DNA of 12,390 bases. It comes from Streptomyces sp. NRRL F-6492 (GTDB taxonomy: Bacteria; Actinomycetota; Actinomycetes; Streptomycetales; Streptomycetaceae). Both the position numbers and the translations under genes were made by a program. Shown here piece after piece: positions 7,630 through 12,390 of the stretch; within the stretch, counting starts at the first letter, position 1; every line of letters starts with the position of its first letter. Below the pieces are notes generated by a model. It saw nothing but the letters and a program-made list of their open reading frames with translations, ran no database searches and was not told the DNA's origin. The DNA lies in the NCBI RefSeq assembly GCF_001280125.1, contig NZ_LGEG01000032.1:1-12390 (forward strand), written 5' to 3'.

Positions 7630-7665
7630 CGGGTCGGTTACACAAGGAAAGGTTGACAGACAGTC

Positions 7666-8106
7666 ATGGCAACGGGCGATGCTCTTTCCACCCACGTCTT
7701 CGGCGTGCAGCTCGGCGGATACCTCGTGGAGTCCATCCAGGAGATCAGCGGCTTCACCGTCGAGGAGGACGTCGTAGAGGTCAAGCAGGTCACCGCCGAG
7801 GGCAAGCAGATCATCCGCAAGCAGCCGGGCGCCCGGCAGGCCGGCGAGATCACGATCACCCGGGGGCTCGACCAGAGCAGCGAGTTCACCAAGTGGATCA
7901 AGGAGACCCTGAACAACGGGGCCGTGAACTCCGCTCGGCAGAACCTGACCATCGAGATCAAGGACACCGAGGGCACCACGGTCCGCCGCATCCAGCTCAT
8001 GCAGGGCTGGGCGTCCAAGTGGGAGGGCCCGTCGCTGAAGGCGGGCGAGTCCTCCCCGGCCACCGAGTCCGTCACGATCGTGTTCGAGGAGATCGTCGTC
8101 GAATGA
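7666..8106 (+). CDS. Phage-tail-tube protein (gp19/Hcp-like), main inner tube
   Basis: A 146-residue protein of the T4 gp19-type tube family; hexamers stack to form the inner tube. Family features are the short N-terminal strand (STHVFGVQLGGYLVESIQEISG), the central ITITRGLDQSSEFTKWIKETL segment and the closing SVTIVFEEIVVE strand. It follows the sheath gene, the standard eCIS order. The start is ATG 7666. The purine-rich AAGGAAAGG at 7644-7652 lies 13 bases upstream, longer than usual, but no closer ATG or GTG in frame fits the family N-terminus. The last codons overlap the next gene as ATGA. Confidence 0.95.
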   Translation: MATGDALSTHVFGVQLGGYLVESIQEISGFTVEEDVVEVKQVTAEGKQIIRKQPGARQAGEITITRGLDQSSEFTKWIKETLNNGAVNSARQNLTIEIKDTEGTTVRRIQLMQGWASKWEGPSLKAGESSPATESVTIVFEEIVVE

Positions 8107-8606
8107 GGCGCCGAACCGTGACGGCGGGCAACCTGGAGGAGATCCTCCAGCTCACGGCGCCCGACCGGGCGCCGGAGCAGCAGGCCGCGCCCCCGGCCCC
8201 CGCCCCGTCGCCCCCGCAGCACCGGGAGGGCGGCGGGCTGCGCACGGAGTTCGAGTTCGAGCTGCCGCGCGGCTACGTGGACGAGGCGGGGACCGTGCAC
8301 CGGCACGGCTCCATGCGGCTGGCCACCGCCCGCGACGAGCTGCGGCCCCAGATCGACCTGCGGGTCAAGGAGAACCCGGCCTACCTGAGCGTGGTCCTGC
8401 TGAGCCAGGTGATCACCCGGCTCGGCGGCATCACCGACGTGCACGCCGGGATCGTCGAGCGGATGTACGCCACCGACGTGGCGTTCCTCCAGGACTTCTA
8501 CCGCCGCGTCAACAGCGAGGGGCACACCCGCGCGGCGGTGACCTGCCCGCACTGCGAGGGCGGCTTCGAGGTCGACCTCTCGGGTGGGCGCCTGGGGGAA
8601 TCGTGA
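8103..8606 (+). CDS. eCIS tail-assembly-chaperone-like protein with C-terminal CPHC motif
   Basis: A 167-residue protein starting at ATG 8103 inside the tube stop (ATGA), with GAGGAG at 8086-8091. A GTG at 8118 is an alternative start. Residues 1-45 include a Pro/Ala-rich linker. Residues about 48-130 hold the conserved part (LRTEFEFELPRGYVDEAG, LRPQIDLRVKENPAYL, VVLLSQVITRLGGI), which recalls phage tail-assembly proteins that sit between tube and tape-measure genes. The tail contains CPHC (148-151) followed by FEVDL, resembling half a zinc ribbon; a single CxxC could bind metal only by dimerising or with other ligands. Position and ATGA/GTGA coupling on both sides support an assembly role. 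The function is inferred from family and location. Confidence 0.75.
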   Translation: MRRRTVTAGNLEEILQLTAPDRAPEQQAAPPAPAPSPPQHREGGGLRTEFEFELPRGYVDEAGTVHRHGSMRLATARDELRPQIDLRVKENPAYLSVVLLSQVITRLGGITDVHAGIVERMYATDVAFLQDFYRRVNSEGHTRAAVTCPHCEGGFEVDLSGGRLGES

Positions 8607-8761
8607 CGTACGCCCTTCCCCGCCTCCGGGAGGAGATCGCGTACATCGCCTACCACTTCCACTGGCAGCGCGAGGAGATCCTCGACCTGACCCACGGCGA
8701 ACGGCAGCAGTGGGTGGCCGAGATCGCCCGTATCAACACCCGCATGAACGAAGGCGGTTGA
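8603..8761 (+). CDS. DUF6760-like small eCIS protein
   Basis: A 52-residue protein starting at GTG 8603, overlapping the previous TGA as GTGA, with GGGGGA just upstream. It reads MTYALPRLREEIAYIAYHFHW, then QREEILDLTHGERQQWVAEI, ending INTRMNEGG. It is helical, rich in aromatics and charges, with the W-x-x-E-I and HGER-x-x-W pattern typical of small proteins after the tube/chaperone genes in actinomycete eCIS loci. In phages, a tiny frame or gene at this position often partners the tail-assembly chaperone, so a two-part chaperone is a reasonable guess. No other evidence of function is visible. Confidence 0.8.
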   Translation: MTYALPRLREEIAYIAYHFHWQREEILDLTHGERQQWVAEIARINTRMNEGG

Positions 8762-8765
8762 GCAC

Positions 8766-11700
8766 ATGGCATGGCGGGACAGACTGCGTCGCCGCGCCGG
8801 AACGACCGGCGGGGCGGGCGTGGGCCCGAACGCGTCGGGCGGTTCCGCGGGGACGGGCGCGTCCGGCGGTTCCGCGGGGACGAGCGCGTCCGGCGGCCCC
8901 GCCGCGCCCGGCGACCCGGCCCCTTCCGCCCTGCCCGGTGACTGGGACGGCGGCTGGCGCCGCACCGAACCGCAGCACCTCACCCTCTCCCGCGCGCCCC
9001 TGGGCGTGAGCGACGGCCTCGCCTTCCGCGCGGGCCTCGCCGCCTGGCAGAACCCGTCCTTCGACGGCGGCATGGGCCACGCCCTGCTGCCCACGGCACC
9101 CACCGGCCTGGTCCACGGGATGACCCGCCCGGCCGCGCCCCACGCCACCGGCTCCGGCGGGGGACCGCTGCTGCTGCGGGCGGTGCGCGCGGAGGGAACC
9201 GGGGCGGCGGACGCCGCCGGTCCGGAGCCGCGGCTTCCGTCGGCCTCCGGGAGGCCGCGGACCCCGAAGGCCTCGCAGACCCCGAAGGCCTCGCAGACCC
9301 CGAAGACCCCGAAGGCTCCGAAGACCTCCAAGACGGATCCGAAGACCCCGAAGGCTCCGGAGACTTCGAAGACCTCGAAGAGCCCGAAGAGCCCGGGGAC
9401 CCCGAAGACCCGGGAGACGCCGGTCGTCCAGCCGTCCGCCACGGCGGACCGTGCGTCGTCCGGCGGCGCGAGCAGCACCGCCGACCCCTCGGAGCGGCGG
9501 AGTCCGGGCGGCCGCCCGCCGGGCCGCGACCTCTCCGCCGCGACGTCCCCGGCGGTGCTCTCCGCGCCGGCGCCCGCCGTCCAGCGGGCCGCCGCCCCCT
9601 CCGACACCGGCCGGCCGCCGGCCGCGGCGCCGATCCCGCTCGTCCGGCGGGTCGCGGTGGTCCCCGTGGCCCCGGGCGCGCGGAACACGTCCGTACGCGG
9701 ACCCGCCACGGGTACGGCGGGGAGGGCCGAGACGCGGAGGGGCGCGGCGGAGAACGACGCTCCGGCGAGCGGGGCGCGGGCCGTACCGGGCGGCGGCCGC
9801 CCGGAGCCCTCCTCCCGGCCCGTGGTCCGGCCCCGTCCGGCCGGGCCCCGTCTGACGGTCGCCCGCCGCGTGCCGGGGGGCGCGCGCCAGGTGCCCGCGC
9901 TCCGTCCCGCCGCGCCGGCGGCCCCCCGCCGGGACGGCGCGGCGGTCACCGAAGCCCCCGAGGCCGTGGGACCGTCCCGTTCCTCCACCGTCGAGGCCGA
10001 GACCTCCGACCGGACCGCTCCGGGCCCCGCCGTCCAGCGAGCCGCCCGAACGGTCCTGGGCGCTCCGCTGACCGAACTGCCCCCGTCCGCGACCCCGTCG
10101 GCCGGGAACGCCCCTTCCGTACCGTCCACGGCGAGCACACCCGGCCCGGGGCTCCCCTTCGTCCAGCGGCAGGCCGAGGACACCCCCCGGGGCGGAACCG
10201 GCGTCCCCGTTCCGAGCCCGGACCCGGTGTCCCCCCGCCGTTCCGGAGCGCGGGCGCGCGGCGGCCTGGGCGCACCCCTGTCCGCGATGCCGGCCAGCGC
10301 GGGGCCGCCCGCCGGTTCCCCGGCGCCCGGCGCCCGGCCCGGCCGTCCGGCGCCCGGACCCGGTGTCCAGCGCGCCCCGGCCCCGCCCTCGCCCGCCGGG
10401 GAACGATCCGCGCCCTCCGGACCCGGTCCGGGGGCCGCCGCGCCCCATGTCCCCCTGCTGGGGGCCACCGACGTCCAGCGCCGGATCACGGATCACCCGG
10501 TGTCCCGGGGCGACGGCTCCACGGACCACCCCTCGGGCGGTACCACCGCCGTCCGCACTCCGGGCCCCGCCACGCCGTCGGTGACACCGGCCACGGCCCC
10601 GTCCGCGAACACCGCGCCGCAGGCCCCCGCCGGTCGTGACGTCGTACGGCCCGGCACGGCTCCCGCCGGTCCCGCCCCGGTCGTCGTGGCCCGCGCGGTG
10701 TCCGGACCGGGTGCGAGCGTCCCGGGCGCGGCCCCCGTCGGCGACCGGCGGGAAACGGCCGGACCGGCGCGAAGCACCGCGCCGAAGGCGACCGGCGGCC
10801 CGTCGGGGACCGCCCGGGCCACCGCCGCGCCCGAGTCCGGTCCGCGCCCCGCCACCGCCCCCGCGTCCGAGGCCTCCTCCGGCGCCCGCCCCGCGACGGC
10901 CGCGTCCGGCGACGGCTCCCGGGCCTCCGCCGCGCGGACCCGGCGCCCCGGGACCGTGTCCGTGCCGGTGGCCCGCCGTACCCTCGCGCTGCTCCCCGCC
11001 CGCCCCCTCACCCTCAGCACCCGGGCCCCGGAGGGCCTGGCGCCGTCCGCCGCGTCCCGCCCCGTGAGCGGTCCTCCCGTGGTGGCGGCGCGCTGGAACA
11101 CGGCGCAGGACGCTCCGGGCGGCGCGTTCGACCGACCCGCCCGCACGCCGTCCCCGGCCGGCGGCGGCGCGCCGGAACCCGTACGGCGGGCCGCGTCGGA
11201 ATCCGTACGGCGGGCCGCCTCACCGCCCGTCTCACCGCCCCGGGGCGCACCGGCACCCGGCGCGTCCGGCGCCCCCGGATCCGCCGTACCGCCGCCGTCC
11301 GCCCGGCGGTACACGGCCGCGCCCGTACGGCGGGCCGCGCCGGAGGCCGGCGCGGTGCCGTCCGTCCAGCGGGCCGCCACGGGGTACGGGCCGCCGCGCG
11401 GTGACGGCGGAGCGGGGACCGGTGTCCCGGCCGCTGTGGGACGGGTCCCGGTCGTCAGGCCCGCGCCGCCGGGTTCCCCGGCGCGGCCCCTGCCGGTCGC
11501 GCCGCCGCAGGCACCCCCCGTGGCGGGCGGCCCGCCGGCGCCACCGGCGCCCGGGCCCGGCGCGGCCGTTCCCGTGGTGCGGCCCCGGGCCGTGCCGTCG
11601 GCCGCCCCCTCGACGGGCGGCGGCGCGGCACCCCGGATCCAGCGCGCCGCGGCGGACGCGGCCAGGAGCCCGTCCGCCACGCCCGCCGCACCGGCCGTAC

Positions 11701-11894
11701 CGGTGAAAGAGGTTCCCGCGCGCGGGAAGCAGGCGCCGGCCGCCACCGGGCGGAGCGCCGGCCCGGCGCAGGACCCCGGCCTCGACCTGGACGACCTCGC
11801 GCGGCGGCTGCTCGACCCGATGGCCCGCCTGCTGCGCACCGAACTGCGGCGCGGCCGGGAGCGCACGGGCCGCCCCTACGACGGACGCCGCTGA
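8766..11894 (+). CDS. Very long low-complexity Pro/Ala/Arg-rich eCIS protein with VQR motifs
   Basis: A 1042-residue protein starting at ATG 8766, four bases after the DUF6760-like stop, with GAAGG at 8750-8754. Only the ends look ordered. The N-terminus begins MAWRDRLRRRAG, then has Gly/Ser/Ala repeats, then a conserved-looking block at about 60-125 (WDGGWRRTEPQHLTLSRAPL, AAWQNPSFDGGMGH, PTGLVHGM). The middle 800 residues are disordered Pro/Ala/Thr/Arg sequence with a Thr/Pro-Lys repeat at 166-219. VQR or IQR motifs occur at about 272, 423, 466, 534, 570, 867 and 958, and VRRAA copies lie near 806-855. The C-terminus (about 1002-1040) is a predicted amphipathic helix (LDLDDLARRLLDPMARLLR). 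Similar proteins recur at this place in actinomycete eCIS loci, without known function. It is too irregular for a coiled-coil tape measure and has no signal peptide. The long reverse-strand frames here are shadows. Confidence 0.82.
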   Translation: MAWRDRLRRRAGTTGGAGVGPNASGGSAGTGASGGSAGTSASGGPAAPGDPAPSALPGDWDGGWRRTEPQHLTLSRAPLGVSDGLAFRAGLAAWQNPSFDGGMGHALLPTAPTGLVHGMTRPAAPHATGSGGGPLLLRAVRAEGTGAADAAGPEPRLPSASGRPRTPKASQTPKASQTPKTPKAPKTSKTDPKTPKAPETSKTSKSPKSPGTPKTRETPVVQPSATADRASSGGASSTADPSERRSPGGRPPGRDLSAATSPAVLSAPAPAVQRAAAPSDTGRPPAAAPIPLVRRVAVVPVAPGARNTSVRGPATGTAGRAETRRGAAENDAPASGARAVPGGGRPEPSSRPVVRPRPAGPRLTVARRVPGGARQVPALRPAAPAAPRRDGAAVTEAPEAVGPSRSSTVEAETSDRTAPGPAVQRAARTVLGAPLTELPPSATPSAGNAPSVPSTASTPGPGLPFVQRQAEDTPRGGTGVPVPSPDPVSPRRSGARARGGLGAPLSAMPASAGPPAGSPAPGARPGRPAPGPGVQRAPAPPSPAGERSAPSGPGPGAAAPHVPLLGATDVQRRITDHPVSRGDGSTDHPSGGTTAVRTPGPATPSVTPATAPSANTAPQAPAGRDVVRPGTAPAGPAPVVVARAVSGPGASVPGAAPVGDRRETAGPARSTAPKATGGPSGTARATAAPESGPRPATAPASEASSGARPATAASGDGSRASAARTRRPGTVSVPVARRTLALLPARPLTLSTRAPEGLAPSAASRPVSGPPVVAARWNTAQDAPGGAFDRPARTPSPAGGGAPEPVRRAASESVRRAASPPVSPPRGAPAPGASGAPGSAVPPPSARRYTAAPVRRAAPEAGAVPSVQRAATGYGPPRGDGGAGTGVPAAVGRVPVVRPAPPGSPARPLPVAPPQAPPVAGGPPAPPAPGPGAAVPVVRPRAVPSAAPSTGGGAAPRIQRAAADAARSPSATPAAPAVPVKEVPARGKQAPAATGRSAGPAQDPGLDLDDLARRLLDPMARLLRTELRRGRERTGRPYDGRR
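8832..8905 (+). repeat. 27-bp tandem repeat, about 2.7 copies
   Basis: Copies begin at 8832, 8859 and 8886 with a 27-base period and encode ASGGSAGTG, ASGGSAGTS and ASGGPAAPG (residues 23-49 of the long protein). The reading frame is kept, so copy number can change without a frameshift. Confidence 0.85.
9261..9422 (+). repeat. Thr/Ser/Ala-Pro-Lys repeat tract
   Basis: Two perfect 18-bp copies (ACCCCGAAGGCCTCGCAG at 9261-9278 and 9279-9296) lead into about a dozen 9-base units of the type ACC-CCG-AAG. They encode TPKASQ twice, then TPK, APK, TSK and SPK units (residues 166-219). Nearly all lysines of this otherwise arginine-rich protein sit here. The tract has lower GC than its surroundings. 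Confidence 0.85.
11180..11338 (+). repeat. Three identical 15-bp repeats encoding VRRAA
   Basis: CGTACGGCGGGCCGC occurs at 11180-11194, 11204-11218 and 11324-11338, always in the same frame, giving P/S-V-R-R-A-A. These look like variants of the VQRAA motif found elsewhere in the same protein. Confidence 0.8.
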
Positions 11895-11923
11895 ACGCAC
11901 GGCGCGGAACGGATGACGGACCG

Positions 11924-12349
11924 ATGACGGACAACATCTTCGCGAGCAGCGTGTTCTTCCGGCTCGCGATCGGCGGCAACGACCTGGGCGCCTTCAACAC
12001 CTGCTCCGGCATGGGCGCCGAAGTCGAGATGGAGAGCTACGCGGAGGGCGGCAACAACGGCTTCACCTGGCAGTTGCCCGGCCGGGTGACCTGGTCGAAC
12101 ATCACGCTGACCCGGCCGGTCACCGCCGACACGGCGAAGATCGCCCGCTGGCTCGACGAGACGCTGAAGCGCGTGGAACCCAAGGACGGCGAGATCGTGG
12201 CCCTCAGACCGGACCTGAGCCGGATCATCAGCTGGCAGGTGTTCGGGATCGTCCCGGTCCGCTGGCAGGGCCCGTCCTTCGACCCCAGCAGCTCGCAGGC
12301 GGCGGTGGAGACCCTGGAGATCGCCCACGAGGGACTCCGGCCCTCCTGA
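11924..12349 (+). CDS. Second tail-tube-like protein (gp19 family), likely tube initiator
   Basis: A 141-residue protein starting at ATG 11924. The ATG at 11913 is in another frame. There is no strong ribosome site, only a purine-rich GCGGAACGGA stretch upstream. Tube-family features are SSVFFRLAIGGNDLGAFNTC near the N-terminus, VEMESYAEGGNNG and LPGRVTWSNITLTRPV in the middle, and RWQGPSFDPSSSQAAVETLE at the end. It differs clearly from the main tube protein, especially in the extended EGGNNGF loop that usually marks the baseplate-proximal tube initiator (Pvc5/Afp5-like). eCIS loci commonly carry two such proteins, the second followed by LysM and spike genes, which would lie just right of this window. 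The structural family is secure; the initiator role is inferred. Confidence 0.92.
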   Translation: MTDNIFASSVFFRLAIGGNDLGAFNTCSGMGAEVEMESYAEGGNNGFTWQLPGRVTWSNITLTRPVTADTAKIARWLDETLKRVEPKDGEIVALRPDLSRIISWQVFGIVPVRWQGPSFDPSSSQAAVETLEIAHEGLRPS

Positions 12350-12390
12350 CGCTCCCCGCCCCGCCCTCCACCCCCCCGCCGACGCCCCGG

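Noticed and set aside
7653..7681. TTGACA as a -35 box for a promoter before the tube gene
   Set aside because: No matching -10 element at the right distance; the sequence lies between the ribosome site and the start codon of an operon gene.
9261..9422. CRISPR-like array
   Set aside because: Units are 9-18 bases, contiguous, without spacers, and keep the reading frame of a protein.
8498..10529. Two long reverse-strand frames opposite the disordered protein
   Set aside because: The plus frame continues a tightly spaced operon and has ordered ends and repeated motifs in frame; the reverse frames have neither.
8766..11894. Long protein as the tape-measure protein
   Set aside because: Tape measures are mainly alpha-helical or coiled-coil; this one is Pro-rich and disordered, and normally the tape-measure gene lies nearer the baseplate genes.
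6060..12349. Prophage tail module
   Set aside because: DUF4157, DUF4255, the AAA+ ATPase and the DUF6760-like gene mark an eCIS, and no head or lysis genes are seen.

Overview
This window is the middle of an extracellular contractile injection system (eCIS) locus, the phage-tail-like nanomachine family that includes Afp/PVC and the Streptomyces 'CIS' particles. The DNA is very GC-rich, codons end almost always in G or C, GTG starts are common, strong AGGAGG-type ribosome sites occur, and there are long spurious ORFs on both strands. This points to a high-GC actinomycete, most likely Streptomyces or a close relative. I infer the genus from composition and gene content and cannot prove it.

Layout. 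(1) Positions 1-3570, plus strand: the end of an operon made of the 3' part of a DUF11/Ig-like repeat protein, a DUF4255 (Pvc16-like) tail-terminator protein and an AAA+ ATPase (Pvc15-like). Each gene starts inside the stop codon of the one before (GTGA overlaps). A strong hairpin terminator at 3611-3639 closes the operon. (2) Positions 3648-5807, minus strand: a convergent gene for a 719-residue DUF4157 protein with an HELTH motif, a His-rich linker and a ~480-residue C-terminal domain. DUF4157 is a known marker of eCIS cargo, so this is the candidate effector. (3) Positions 5808-6059: a 252-bp divergent control region with a 9-bp dyad. (4) Positions 6060-12349, plus strand: the structural operon of sheath, first tube protein, a tail-assembly-chaperone-like protein, a 52-residue DUF6760-like protein, a 1042-residue low-complexity Pro/Ala/Arg-rich protein, and a second tube-like protein. 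The last 41 bases hold nothing recognisable and probably lead into the next eCIS gene, which is not in the window.

How they work together (family knowledge plus inference): the sheath surrounds the tube. The two gp19-like proteins form the tube and its base-proximal initiator. The chaperone-like and DUF6760 proteins probably assist assembly. DUF4255 caps the tail, the AAA+ ATPase assists assembly, and the DUF4157 protein is loaded cargo.

The least understood parts are the C-terminal domain of the DUF4157 protein, which has a G-x-E-x-E motif and a VEMR motif suggestive of a glutamine-synthetase-like amidoligase fold, and the very long disordered protein inserted between the assembly genes and the second tube gene. 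That protein repeats a V-Q-R motif that also sits just before the effector's C-terminal domain. Spike, baseplate, LysM and tape-measure genes are not in this window.
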